Positions 17,986 through 26,737 of a DNA stretch of 64,000 nucleotides are shown piece by piece (the first letter of the stretch is position 1; every line of letters begins with the position of its first letter). The DNA lies in the NCBI GenBank assembly GCA_050260675.1, contig JBLNCN010000005.1:558001-622000 (forward strand), written 5' to 3'. The notes beneath the pieces are model-generated. The model did no database searches. It saw nothing but the letters and a program-made list of their open reading frames with translations, and was not told where the DNA came from. The position numbers and the translations under genes were made by a program. This DNA comes from JBBDIP01 sp050260675. Its GTDB lineage: Bacteria; Bacillota; Sulfobacillia; Fermentithermobacillales; Fermentithermobacillaceae.

Positions 17986-19007
17986 CGAGCCGTCCTCCAA
18001 TTCTCGAGCTCGTCTCTCACCAGCTCCAGCGACATGAGCTTGTCCTTGATTTCATCAATGGAAAGCCTCTGAGTGTTCTGAGACGTGTATTCCCAACCGT
18101 AGTTGGTACCCTCGACGCCTTCGACAAAGTACTTGTCATAGTTGAGATCGCGAGTATCGGCAGGGATTCTGTAGTACTTGCCTAGGTCCTCTGCATGAAA
18201 CATCTCCTCGCGTGTGAGAAGAGTCTCGTGGAGTTTCTCCCCATGTCTTGTTCCGATTATCCTGACTGGGTGGCCGGGGCAGAATAACTCTCTTAGGGCC
18301 TGAGCCAAGTCCCCGATCGTACAGGCGGGCGCTTTTTGTACATACATATCACCGGGCCTAGCATGTTCGTACGCAAACAGCACCAAATCTACGGCCTCAT
18401 CGATGGTCATCAGGAACCTGGTCATGTTGGGGTCGGTTACAGTGATGGGTAGCCCTTGCTTGATCTGATCAATGAATAGCGGGATCACAGAACCACGGGA
18501 CGCCATGACGTTGCCATAGCGAGTCCCGCAGATAACGGTCTTCGCCGGATCCACGGTTCTCGATCTCGCGACCATGACCCGTTCCATCATAGCTTTCGAT
18601 ACACCCATGGCGTTGATGGGGTAGACAGCCTTGTCAGTGGACAGGCATATCACCTTTTGGACACCGTAGCTGATCGCAGCGCTGAGGACATTGTCTGTAC
18701 CAATTATGTTGGTCTTGACGGCTTCCATCGGGAAAAACTCGCAGGATGGCACCTGTTTCAGAGCAGCCGCGTGGAATACGTAGTCTACTCCGTGCATTAC
18801 TGAAGCTACACTGCCGTAGTCTCTTACGTCACCAATGAAGAACCTAGACTTGTCGCTACCGAGCGAGCGTCTCATCTCGTCTTGCTTCTTCTCGTCCCTT
18901 GAAAACACGCGAATCTCGGTAATATCCGTCTGTAGAAAGCGGTTTAGGACAGCGCTTCCGAATGTACCTGTCCCACCGGTAATCAGAAGTACCTTTCCTC
19001 TGAACAC
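17982..19007 (-). CDS. capE: CapE/FnlA UDP-GlcNAc 4,6-dehydratase/5-epimerase
   Basis: First enzyme of UDP-L-FucNAc synthesis; removes water from UDP-GlcNAc and epimerises C5. GTG 19007 is preferred (341 residues, start MFRGKVLLITGGTGTFGSAV) because GAGGGG lies 8 nt upstream and this is where relatives begin; the frame is open to 19037. Visible are the Rossmann TGGTGTFG, FFIGDVRDYGSV, VFHAAALKQVPSCEFFPMEAVKTNIIGT and ICLSTDKAVYPINAMGVSKAMMERV. The catalytic SDR Tyr position is replaced by Met in INAMGVSK, as is normal in this subgroup of inverting dehydratases. It starts the CapE-CapF-CapG set, 61 nt downstream of the amidotransferase gene. Confidence 0.93.
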   Translation of the reverse strand: MFRGKVLLITGGTGTFGSAVLNRFLQTDITEIRVFSRDEKKQDEMRRSLGSDKSRFFIGDVRDYGSVASVMHGVDYVFHAAALKQVPSCEFFPMEAVKTNIIGTDNVLSAAISYGVQKVICLSTDKAVYPINAMGVSKAMMERVMVARSRTVDPAKTVICGTRYGNVMASRGSVIPLFIDQIKQGLPITVTDPNMTRFLMTIDEAVDLVLFAYEHARPGDMYVQKAPACTIGDLAQALRELFCPGHPVRIIGTRHGEKLHETLLTREEMFHAEDLGKYYRIPADTRDLNYDKYFVEGVEGTNYGWEYTSQNTQRLSIDEIKDKLMSLELVRDELENWRTAR

Positions 19008-19068
19008 CCCAACCACCCCTCGGCTGAATGCAGCCACGAGATCTCCGGAGGCCGAGACTACCCGCTAG

Positions 19069-20220
19069 TTAGCGGAGGTTTCTCCTCTCAAGCCCCAGCA
19101 AACGAGCCAAGCCTACCGCCAAGTTGATAAAACCGAGACTGGATTTGTAGTCTCTATAGGTACGATTCTCCCCGTTCATGAGTGCAACGAGCTCATCTTC
19201 AGTCATGTCCAGTCTAGATGCAATCTGTCTGAGATCGTCCATGGCCGTACGTTCATCATACGGAGGCTGGGCAAGGATCCCTAGTGCTTCGTCCCGGGTC
19301 ATCTGTCCCGTGAGCACGAGACTTGAGAAGTGAGCCCTCCTCTTGTCGTATCCGAACTTCTTCGGAAGCCAGTAGCCCTCGTAGAACCGGGTAAAGAGGT
19401 TCTCAAAGTGCTTGTTACCGTACGGTTCCCAGCCGAATCTCTCCGAGAGCTCCTTGATTGCCAGTTCCTTTCGATAGGGAATCATGTTCAACGGCTGGAT
19501 GATCCGCATGCCCTTCACATACCGGTAGTAGACTCGATAACGGAATATGCTACACATGGGAAAGATCTTCAGAGGCCTGGTCCCAAATCGTCTATGGATA
19601 TCCTTTAGGAGCCGCAGGTCGTTAGCATGGACCCATTCATTCGGCTCCCGAACACATTCCGTGGAGTAGTTTCCGCCTGTAAGGACATAGCGGAATTCAT
19701 TAGCAGCTGCATAGTTGTACAGAGCCGCAAAGATCGCATGGTCCTGTGGGGTGTCCTGATAGGGTACCTGGGACTTCAGGAAGGCTTTTTGGAGATCTTT
19801 CATCTCTTCCCAGTCCACGGTTTCCTCATGAACGTCGACGCCCAGACCGCGCACGATCCTATCAATGTTCCTATCTGCCACTTCTAGGTTCCAGCCAGTA
19901 TTCACGGTGAACACCAGAGGTCTCAGTCCGAGTCTCTCCTTGGCCAGATACGTGACGTACGAGCTGTCAAGGCCACCGCTTAGGCCGATCAAGCAATCGT
20001 GCCTTCTGCCTTTCCCATAGCACCTTATCTCATCAGCGATCCTCTCTAGCTCTCTTGCTCCAGTCTCGTCGGGATGCCAGTTGGGCCTGATGTTCTCGTA
20101 ATAGTTCCTGCAGTGGTCGCACACGCCTTTGTCGTCGAACTGTATCTGCGAATCACTAGTGTCCATGACACAATTCGTGCAGACCTGGTACGGCCGTGGC
20201 TGCTCATGTATTCTGCGCAT
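19069..20220 (-). CDS. LfnA/WbuX/WbpG-type N-acetyl sugar amidotransferase
   Basis: Adenine-nucleotide alpha-hydrolase (PP-loop) enzyme, 383 residues, of the WbpG/PseA/LfnA family, which turns a sugar acetamido group into an acetamidino group. The N-terminal part has CTNCVMD (Cys14, Cys17) and CDHC (Cys34, Cys37), a likely metal or nucleotide-binding knuckle. The PP-loop IGLSGGLDSSY is near residue 80, and VLTGGNYSTECVREP is near 180. Next to the CapE-CapF-CapG genes the closest functional precedents are LfnA of P. aeruginosa O12 and WbuX of E. coli O145, required for 2-acetamidino-2,6-dideoxy-L-galactose (L-FucNAm). WbpG needs HisH/HisF-like glutaminase partners for ammonia; none is seen in this window. 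LfnA versus WbpG function is inferred from context only. Confidence 0.85.
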   Translation of the reverse strand: MRRIHEQPRPYQVCTNCVMDTSDSQIQFDDKGVCDHCRNYYENIRPNWHPDETGARELERIADEIRCYGKGRRHDCLIGLSGGLDSSYVTYLAKERLGLRPLVFTVNTGWNLEVADRNIDRIVRGLGVDVHEETVDWEEMKDLQKAFLKSQVPYQDTPQDHAIFAALYNYAAANEFRYVLTGGNYSTECVREPNEWVHANDLRLLKDIHRRFGTRPLKIFPMCSIFRYRVYYRYVKGMRIIQPLNMIPYRKELAIKELSERFGWEPYGNKHFENLFTRFYEGYWLPKKFGYDKRRAHFSSLVLTGQMTRDEALGILAQPPYDERTAMDDLRQIASRLDMTEDELVALMNGENRTYRDYKSSLGFINLAVGLARLLGLERRNLR

Positions 20221-20268
20221 CCTGACTCCCCCGGTTGAGACGATTTCAAGACATTACTAGTACAACAC

Positions 20269-21546
20269 CTACAGCCGCCACAGTGATATGTTGGGAGGGC
20301 GGCGATTCCTATCTAGGACGCCCTTCACATCCATAACTACCCCTCCGTCAGATTTCAGAAGCCGTGTGATGAGATCCCAGCCCTGCTCAACATAACTACG
20401 ATGGGGAACCGCTAAGACTATTCCATCGGCGGGTCTGAGGTCACTCATGGATACTACATTCAGCCCATATTCATCACGGACTTCGGATGGGTCTGCCATG
20501 GCGTCTACTATTTGAACCTGAACTCCGAACTCCATCAACTCCCTGACTACGTCCACAACGCGCGAATTCCGAATGTCAGGCACGTCTTCTTTGAACGTAA
20601 TGCCTGCAACAGTAACTAAGGAGTTCTGAACAGGTATCCCTCTCATGATCAACCGTTTGATCAGCGAGGTAGCTACGTGCCTTCCCATTCCGTCGTTTAT
20701 CCTGCGTCCAGCAAGAATGACTTCCGGGTGATATCCAACGCTTTGGGCTTTGTACGTAAGGTAGTACGGGTCGACACCTATGCAATGCCCACCAACAAGT
20801 CCCGGCGTGAAGGGTAGGAAATTCCACTTTGTCCCGGCGGCATCCAGCACATCATGAGTATCCAAATCTAGTCTTTCGAAAATAAGAGCAAGCTCGTTCA
20901 TAAGCGCGATGTTAAGATCTCGTTGCGTATTCTCGATAACCTTCGCAGCTTCGGCGACGCGTATGGACGGGGCTCTGTATACGCCAGCATCAACTACCAT
21001 TCCATACATTTCGGCGATTGCGTCAAGTGTCGCTTCGTCTTGCCCGGATACCACTTTTCGTATGTGCTTCAAGGTATGCTTGCGATCTCCAGGGTTTATC
21101 CGCTCAGGCGAGTAACCCACGGTGAAATCGACCCCCGCCCGAAGGCCTGAACAGCGTTCCAGTACCGGAATGCATTCCTCTTCGGTCGCCCCTGGGTAGA
21201 CAGTAGACTCGTAGACCACGATAGTTCCTTGCTTCATGTGCTGGCCAACGGTCTCCGACGCTTTCGTCAAGAGCGTTAGATCCGGCTGGTGCACATGGTT
21301 TACTGGCGTTGGAACTGCCACAATGATGAAATCACACTCCGATAACAAACAAGGATCGTTGGTGTACTCTACGTCAGCTCGCTCCAGCTCTTCTCGCGTG
21401 GCTTCACCGGTGGAATCCAAGCCATCTCTAAGAGCTCTAACACGCCTTTCGGAAATATCAAACCCAACTACATGTGTCTTCTCACCGAATGCTATCGCGA
21501 GGGGAAGTCCTACATACCCTAGACCGATTACAGCCACTCTCCTCAT
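20269..21546 (-). CDS. UDP-HexNAc/UDP-glucose 6-dehydrogenase (TviB/WbpO-like)
   Basis: NAD-dependent nucleotide-sugar dehydrogenase of 425 residues. ATG 21546 has GGAGG seven nt upstream; the preceding open frame is the tail of the 4-epimerase gene. The Rossmann motif VIGLGYVGLPLAIAF is at 5-19, VPTPVNHVHQPDL near 92, YESTVYPG near 118, a central KVIENTQRDLNIALMNELA helix near 215 and the catalytic Cys in VGGHCIGVDPYYL near 265. The HVVGFDISERRVRALRDGLDSTGE pattern is that of Vi-antigen TviB/WbpO enzymes that oxidise UDP-HexNAc to the uronate. The 1-nt TAATG overlap with the 4-epimerase gene suggests the two act in sequence to give UDP-GalNAcA or UDP-GalA. Confidence 0.9.
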   Translation of the reverse strand: MRRVAVIGLGYVGLPLAIAFGEKTHVVGFDISERRVRALRDGLDSTGEATREELERADVEYTNDPCLLSECDFIIVAVPTPVNHVHQPDLTLLTKASETVGQHMKQGTIVVYESTVYPGATEEECIPVLERCSGLRAGVDFTVGYSPERINPGDRKHTLKHIRKVVSGQDEATLDAIAEMYGMVVDAGVYRAPSIRVAEAAKVIENTQRDLNIALMNELALIFERLDLDTHDVLDAAGTKWNFLPFTPGLVGGHCIGVDPYYLTYKAQSVGYHPEVILAGRRINDGMGRHVATSLIKRLIMRGIPVQNSLVTVAGITFKEDVPDIRNSRVVDVVRELMEFGVQVQIVDAMADPSEVRDEYGLNVVSMSDLRPADGIVLAVPHRSYVEQGWDLITRLLKSDGGVVMDVKGVLDRNRRPPNISLWRL

Positions 21547-22592
21547 TATCTTGCCTCCACCCGATAGAAGTCTAGATACCACCTAACAAACCTTTCCACG
21601 CCTTCCTCCACAGTAGTTGAAGGCTGATATCCCACTGCCGTATACAGATCCCGAACGTCGGCCCAGGTTTCTGGTACATCTCCAGCTTGCATCGGCAGAA
21701 GCTCTCTCTGTGCTTTCTTGCCAAGCGCGGATTCAAGCGCCTCGATAAACCTTGCCAGCTCAACTGGATGGTTGTTACCGATGTTGTAAATAACAAACGG
21801 AGCCGAACTAGTAGCAGGATCTGGATCTGACGAGTCCCAATTAGCGTTTGACGTAGGCGGACGCCCCATCAGGCGGACAATGCCCTCAACCACATCGTCA
21901 ATGAATGTAAAATCCCGCTTCATCTGCCCGTTGTTGAAAAGCTTGATAGGCTTCCCTTCTAGAATCGCCCTAGTAAAGATGAACAGAGCCATGTCTGGAC
22001 GCCCCCAGGGCCCATATACCGTAAAGAAGCGAAGTCCTGTCGTTGGAAGCCTGTACAGATGGCTGTAGGAATGCGCCATTAGCTCATTTGCCCTCTTCGT
22101 AGCTGCATACAGGCTGATGGGATGGTTAGCCGAATCGTGTACGGAAAAGGGCATCTTGGTGTTCGCCCCGTACACTGAGCTTGAAGACGCATAGATTAGA
22201 TGTCTAGTAGCGTGTTGTCGGCAGTTCTCGAGCACATTGAGAAAGCCGACCACGTTCGAATCAATATAGGTGTATGGATTAGTGAGGCTATAGCGAACTC
22301 CGGCTTGAGCTGCGAGGTTTACCACGGCTGCATACTGATACTTACTGAATACACCCTCCATCATCTTCCGATCCTCAAGAGAGCCTAGCTCAAAAACAAA
22401 CCGATCGTATCTCCTAAGATTGTTCAAGCGCGCGACTTTTAGCCGGACATCGTAGTACTCGTTAAGGTTATCCACTCCCACTACTAGGCAACCATCAGAC
22501 AACAGCCGCTGAGAAACATGATACCCAATGAAGCCAGCGCATCCGGTTACCAAGACTGCACAACCGGGATCCGCATGCAGGGTTGCGCTCAT
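21546..22592 (-). CDS. UDP-sugar 4-epimerase (TviC/CapI-like)
   Basis: Extended SDR epimerase, 348 residues from ATG 22592; the ATG at 22613 has no ribosome-binding site, whereas this one follows a GGGGGCGGGAAG run. It shows VLVTGCAGFIGYHVSQRLL, VVGVDNLNEYYDVRLK, VVNLAAQAGVRYSLTNPYTYIDSN, the catalytic SLYAATKRANE (YxxxK), RFFTVYGPWGRPDMALF and DFTFIDDVVEGI. These match the UDP-glucuronate 4-epimerase (CapI/GAE) and TviC group. A Ser/Asp/Pro-rich insertion near 250 is slightly unusual. It is coupled to the dehydrogenase gene (stop and start share one base), so it probably converts the dehydrogenase product at C4. GlcA versus GlcNAcA specificity cannot be told from the visible motifs. Confidence 0.88.
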   Translation of the reverse strand: MSATLHADPGCAVLVTGCAGFIGYHVSQRLLSDGCLVVGVDNLNEYYDVRLKVARLNNLRRYDRFVFELGSLEDRKMMEGVFSKYQYAAVVNLAAQAGVRYSLTNPYTYIDSNVVGFLNVLENCRQHATRHLIYASSSSVYGANTKMPFSVHDSANHPISLYAATKRANELMAHSYSHLYRLPTTGLRFFTVYGPWGRPDMALFIFTRAILEGKPIKLFNNGQMKRDFTFIDDVVEGIVRLMGRPPTSNANWDSSDPDPATSSAPFVIYNIGNNHPVELARFIEALESALGKKAQRELLPMQAGDVPETWADVRDLYTAVGYQPSTTVEEGVERFVRWYLDFYRVEAR

Positions 22593-22683
22593 CTTCCCGC
22601 CCCCTAAGCTCATTACACTATTCCCGCTTTCTTAGCAGGATCGCGTGTGATAGGTCCATCCCTGCGTTTGTCCCGCCTCATCA

Positions 22684-23880
22684 TCAAGGTCTTGTGATGA
22701 CGCGTTCCGCTAACATCAGTAACCTACTGTAAAACGCTGTACGTCTTGGTTCCAGCTTTTCCGCCGTGTACTGCCGAGCGACCCCAATATTGCGAAGGCT
22801 CATCTCCTCTAGTTCAGCTGGTGTGTTTATCAATCGTTCAATCTCTGCTGCAAAAGCTCGAAAATCGTCTGGTTCAAACAGGTACTTGCTCTCCAGGAGT
22901 TCAGGAATGCCTCCTACCGGGGTGGAAAGACAAGGTAGACCTGCCGCTTGAGCCTCAATAATAACGCGAGGAAGCCCTTCACTATAAGAAGGGAACAAGA
23001 ACAAATCACTATCAACCAAGTGCTTCATCACTTCGTTCCGCGAATAAAGCCTCCCGACGAATACTACCCTCTCGGTTAGGCCAGCTTCCTCAACGTATTG
23101 TCTGAGGTTTGCGACAAGGCTCCCATCGCCGACGAACTTAGCGACAACGTCGTAACCACGCTCTGACAATAGTTGGACAGCTCTGATTACAGTCCAATGC
23201 CCCTTGAGTCCATCGTCAATTGTGTTTGAGACGTGGATTAGCCGCAACCTCACCAGTTTCGCTGGGAATTTCCTGGGCGCGAGAATATCTGACTGATCAA
23301 GTTCGATGGAAGAGTAGCTGCTCTCAAAGTACGTGTCCATATCTGATTTTCCTATGTGTCGAGGGTATGCTCTTTGTAGATAGCGTTCGGTTACATAGGC
23401 AACTCCGTTTGCGCGCCTAACCATTATGCGGACCATGAAAACCGCAAACCATCTTAATAGAGTACTGGCGCGTAGGAAAGAAGCGGGGTCATTAACGACC
23501 TCAACAACATACGGTCTGGGCCTTCTCCTGCTCAGGAGGAAAGCGAAGAAGCTCTCAATCTGAGCCACTCGGAAAACGTAGCAGTCGCAATCGTCACAGA
23601 CTAGCCGACATCTCGCCACCAACTTCGGCAATTGGCGCAGCATCTCGCCTATTCCTCGATACCAAGGTAGTTCGAAGACTTCTACCCGCTCAAAATCTAG
23701 CGGTATGTACCTAGTCGGGTCAATATTGTCTACATACTTTGTCTTTGCCACAAACCTGACGGATTGGAAAACATTAAGGTATCTCTGAAAGAACCTTCGG
23801 TCGTATATGGATGGAGTATAGTACTTGCCGTCGCAAGTCTTGAACACATGGGCATTATCAGTCACCAATACTTTGGCCAT
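22684..23880 (-). CDS. GT4-family glycosyltransferase
   Basis: A 398-residue GT-B glycosyltransferase. The C-terminal donor-binding half is clear: RLIHVSNTIDDGLKGHWTVIRAVQLL, AKFVGDGSLVANLRQYVEEAGL, RVVFVGRLYSRNEVMKHLVDSDLFLFPSYSEGLPRVIIEAQAAGLPCLSTPVGGIPELLE, where the E-x7-E motif reads EGLPRVIIE. The N-terminal acceptor half (MAKVLVTDNAHVFKTCDGKYYT) is divergent, as usual. It acts on the cytoplasmic face and adds one sugar to the lipid-linked repeat. Three nt separate it from the polymerase gene upstream. Donor and linkage are unknown. The gene is noticeably A/T-richer than the operons further right. Confidence 0.85.
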   Translation of the reverse strand: MAKVLVTDNAHVFKTCDGKYYTPSIYDRRFFQRYLNVFQSVRFVAKTKYVDNIDPTRYIPLDFERVEVFELPWYRGIGEMLRQLPKLVARCRLVCDDCDCYVFRVAQIESFFAFLLSRRRPRPYVVEVVNDPASFLRASTLLRWFAVFMVRIMVRRANGVAYVTERYLQRAYPRHIGKSDMDTYFESSYSSIELDQSDILAPRKFPAKLVRLRLIHVSNTIDDGLKGHWTVIRAVQLLSERGYDVVAKFVGDGSLVANLRQYVEEAGLTERVVFVGRLYSRNEVMKHLVDSDLFLFPSYSEGLPRVIIEAQAAGLPCLSTPVGGIPELLESKYLFEPDDFRAFAAEIERLINTPAELEEMSLRNIGVARQYTAEKLEPRRTAFYSRLLMLAERVITRP

Positions 23881-23883
23881 GAG

Positions 23884-25179
23884 CTATACCCCCGTCCCAA
23901 TTGGATGAGTCTTCGTCACTAATCGGGACGGTTCCCATCTGTAGCTACAAAACGCAACTACTAGCAGGACAGGCGCTGGAAGTTTGCTGAAAAACTGACC
24001 GGATTGCGCCAGGAACAAGATCGTGAACATGGGTAGATGGTGCATCAGACCTTGCGAACGTTTCAACATCCCGCGCCTGAACACGCTTAATAGTAATAAG
24101 AAGGCAATCCCAACGCCAACCAAACCCCAAGCAACCATGACTTCTTGCACGACATTGTGTGGGCTATGGATTATGTTGGCCTTGACATTCATACTCTGCA
24201 ATCCTATGCCAAATACTAGATTCCAGGGGTGATCGAGCAGGTACGCGTTGTATGCTCGGAAGACCTCAAGGCGCCCAGACAGAAAGTCGACCCCGAACCT
24301 GCTCAGTACACTCTCGACAAAGGTGCTCCTACCAGTGGCAATGATCATCAGAACCGCTATCAGGAGAATGGCAGCAGATCCGGACACCCACCTGGATAGT
24401 CGTCGAGATACCGTCATGGTGAAGGTCATTTGCGCCAATAGAGTGACTATAAACGCCCTTGACCTAGTAAGCAGGCCAACTGTGATCAACATGCCTATCA
24501 ACAGGAAATCCGTTGGCAGCACTCTGCCTCTCGCATGGAGACCTACAAGATATACCGACAAGGCAACACACAGCATTGTTCCTATCGCATTCGGGTTGTC
24601 ATACAGGCCGTAACCGCCGTCAAACGCGCGCAACCCAGTGTCACCCAATCTGGTTCCGCTGCTAATCATTTGAATCAAGGAGTAACCGTTTCTCCCAAGG
24701 TCATACACAGTTGCTAGAGCAGAGAAGGCACAAACTCCTACTACAAACCAAGTAAGGACTGCACGATAGTCTATCCTTATGGTGTCACTGTACACCAGTA
24801 CAGCCACTAGGGAGTACACCACAACGACCTTCAAGTATTGCAGCATATCGAACGGCGTAACTAGAACGTGTGCCCCTTCCAAAACCACAAGAGACAGGAT
24901 GGGAATGCTCAGAAACGAGACTCGCATGTGGTGCCAGTGTCTGGCTATCAACATGATGAGTATCGCTCCATAGATAGTGACGATTTGAATTGCTGTCTCG
25001 AAGGGTATAAGGAAGACGACTGCAGGCACCAACTCGGAATCACTCATGAATAGACATAGGAATACCAACAAACCTGATATTATGGCCATGGGAATACGTT
25101 GGTTTCCTAGGTACCTGATCGTGAGCAGTGCTATCGCAAGAATAGCGAACGTGAGAAGTCTACAGTGCCTAGTCCGCAT
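23884..25179 (-). CDS. Wzy-like polysaccharide polymerase/O-antigen ligase family membrane protein
   Basis: About 431 residues with roughly 10-12 hydrophobic helices. The long loop near the C-terminal third contains LLDHPWNLVFGIGLQSMNVKANIIHSPHNVVQEVMVAWGLVGVGIAFLLLL, the Wzy_C/ligase-type signature (H-N-x-x-x-E-x...G). The ORF is open to 25236, but ATG 25179 fits a short overlap (11 nt) with the upstream GT4 gene. It likely polymerises lipid-linked repeat units outside the membrane. It is the second protein of this kind in the locus; the one starting at 8591 carries TPRs, so one may be the polymerase and the other the ligase. No Wzx flippase was found. Confidence 0.82.
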   Translation of the reverse strand: MRTRHCRLLTFAILAIALLTIRYLGNQRIPMAIISGLLVFLCLFMSDSELVPAVVFLIPFETAIQIVTIYGAILIMLIARHWHHMRVSFLSIPILSLVVLEGAHVLVTPFDMLQYLKVVVVYSLVAVLVYSDTIRIDYRAVLTWFVVGVCAFSALATVYDLGRNGYSLIQMISSGTRLGDTGLRAFDGGYGLYDNPNAIGTMLCVALSVYLVGLHARGRVLPTDFLLIGMLITVGLLTRSRAFIVTLLAQMTFTMTVSRRLSRWVSGSAAILLIAVLMIIATGRSTFVESVLSRFGVDFLSGRLEVFRAYNAYLLDHPWNLVFGIGLQSMNVKANIIHSPHNVVQEVMVAWGLVGVGIAFLLLLSVFRRGMLKRSQGLMHHLPMFTILFLAQSGQFFSKLPAPVLLVVAFCSYRWEPSRLVTKTHPIGTGV

Positions 25180-26386
25180 CGTCCTGGAGAAGAGAGGAAA
25201 GCGCGCTTCGCCACCCTGAGTAACCAAATGCTTCACCCCTCTTCATGGCCTGCATTGAATAATGCTTCCGCTTGTCATCGTTCCGAAGCAGTTCATCTAT
25301 CGCCAAGGCCATCATCATCTCGCTGTGTAAGAGGGGCCTATCATCAAAGATCTCTTCTGGTTCTTGCGCCGGAACCAGGATCCCGTATGGGGCATACTCG
25401 ATGCCTAACTGGTTCCTGTCAATGCAGTCACCCGTTAGTATCTCTCTAGGTCCGGTCCTGCAGTCGGAGGCAATGACCGGGGCACCACAAATCATCGCCT
25501 CGACCAGTGCGTTTGGGAACCCCTCCATAATGGAGGATAGAACATAGACTCGGCTTCTCCGTATGTACTTAAAAGGGTTCTCATCAAACCCCATCAGGGT
25601 AACAGAGTCACCTATGTGGAGCAAGTCGACTAGTCTCTCCAGCTTCTCCTTGTGGCCTGACTGATCTGCTCCGAGTATCACAAGATGGGCCCGCTCATTC
25701 TGACCTACTACCCATGAAAACGAGCGGATTAGGTGCCAGTATCCTTTTGGAGGTCTGAGGTTTCCCACCGCGATGACAACATCCTTTTGAACACTCGTTT
25801 CGTCAAATGCTGGTGGGCATGGTTGCCTACTGAGATCTCGGATCTGGGCGATGTCAAATCCGTTGTTCAGAACATGAACCTTCTCCGCCCTTATTCGATA
25901 GTTCTGTATGAAGTCGAGCTGCATTCTGCGTGAAACGCAGACAATGGCATGCGCCATGCTGTATATCGCCCTCGCCACGGGAATCCGGAAAACTCGATCT
26001 ACCAAGCAGCTAGGTTGGATTATGCTTCCATATCCCCTCAAAGAGACTATGCGTCGGTGTCTGCCCGTTGCTAGCAGATTAACGATGTTAGCGGCACTAC
26101 CAAAGCTAAAACAGACGTCAGCTTCGTTAGCTCTCAAAGCTCGCCCAAGCCGATGGATGCGCCTGAGGGTGTTCATAACTCGGCGCACAAAGGCCCACAC
26201 CGAGTGACCGCCACTAGAACGAACACCCAGATCGACTATCCGATGAGTGCACTCATACCCTGTACTTTCAATGGAGAACAGCACGATAAATACCTCGTGC
26301 TGACCCGAAAGCAGATCAGCCATACGAATGGCCACTCGTTCCATCCCGCCAGCTTCTAGCGTGGGCACCAGGAGAGCAATCTTCAT
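25169..26386 (-). CDS. GT4-family glycosyltransferase
   Basis: A 405-residue GT-B glycosyltransferase with a textbook N-terminus, KIALLVPTLEAGGMERVAIRMADLL, and donor domain: VVIAVGNLRPPKGYWHLIRSFSWV, HLVILGADQSGHKEKLERLVDLL, VTLMGFDENPFKYIRRSRVYVLSSIMEGFPNALVEAMICGAPVIASDCRTGPREIL. The E-x7-E signature is EGFPNALVE. The C-terminal region has an EYAPYGILVPAQEPEE loop seen in GalNAc-transferase-like GT4 proteins such as PglH; this parallel is from memory. The ribosome-binding site is weak (AGGA about 12 nt upstream). It precedes the polymerase gene with an overlap. Confidence 0.88.
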   Translation of the reverse strand: MKIALLVPTLEAGGMERVAIRMADLLSGQHEVFIVLFSIESTGYECTHRIVDLGVRSSGGHSVWAFVRRVMNTLRRIHRLGRALRANEADVCFSFGSAANIVNLLATGRHRRIVSLRGYGSIIQPSCLVDRVFRIPVARAIYSMAHAIVCVSRRMQLDFIQNYRIRAEKVHVLNNGFDIAQIRDLSRQPCPPAFDETSVQKDVVIAVGNLRPPKGYWHLIRSFSWVVGQNERAHLVILGADQSGHKEKLERLVDLLHIGDSVTLMGFDENPFKYIRRSRVYVLSSIMEGFPNALVEAMICGAPVIASDCRTGPREILTGDCIDRNQLGIEYAPYGILVPAQEPEEIFDDRPLLHSEMMMALAIDELLRNDDKRKHYSMQAMKRGEAFGYSGWRSALSSLLQDDAD

Positions 26387-26636
26387 AAGCCAGTGCTCAT
26401 CCTAGAATGCGAGCCACCCCGCGTGTGCCGATTCATGTCGTATACTCTTCCCTGACCAGTCATTTGACTTCGGCATCTCCGAGGTCCATCCGACTGCCGC
26501 AGAGTTCGTCGAATTCCCTCGGGCAGAAGACTACCGTGCTCATTTCTTCGGCCATGGCATTCTATCCTTCAGACACCGGTTCAGAATTGACTCGCTAGAG
26601 CACGTAGGACTTGTCTGCCTGCAGGCATACGAGCGC
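26387..26636. other. Glycan-gene gap, part without recognisable gene
   Basis: Together with the relic at 26637-26717 this is a 351-nt gap between the GT4 and TupA-like genes. A plus-strand frame is open from 26407 to 26742 but has no usable start and resembles nothing I know. No clear promoter or hairpin was seen. Confidence 0.5.
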
Positions 26637-26717
26637 GTGGCTCAGGCACTTGGCCATGTCCTCGAAAGCGAGCGTGAGGAATTCGGGTGGGACGGAGAAC
26701 GCGCGATGCACTCCCAG
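26637..26717 (-). pseudogene. Relic of a D-aminoacylase-type gene
   Basis: These 81 nt align without gaps to 29472-29552 inside the deacylase gene, with 66 of 81 positions identical by my count. In the deacylase frame the relic reads PPEFLTLAFEDMAKCLSHAL against HPEFFTLTFEDVAKRLGYDD in the larger copy. The similarity fades on both sides, no other part of the gene is visible nearby, and the frame stops soon after. It is best read as the last piece of a lost second deacylase copy. Confidence 0.7.
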
Positions 26718-26737
26718 GACTCGAGTTCCCGCGATAT

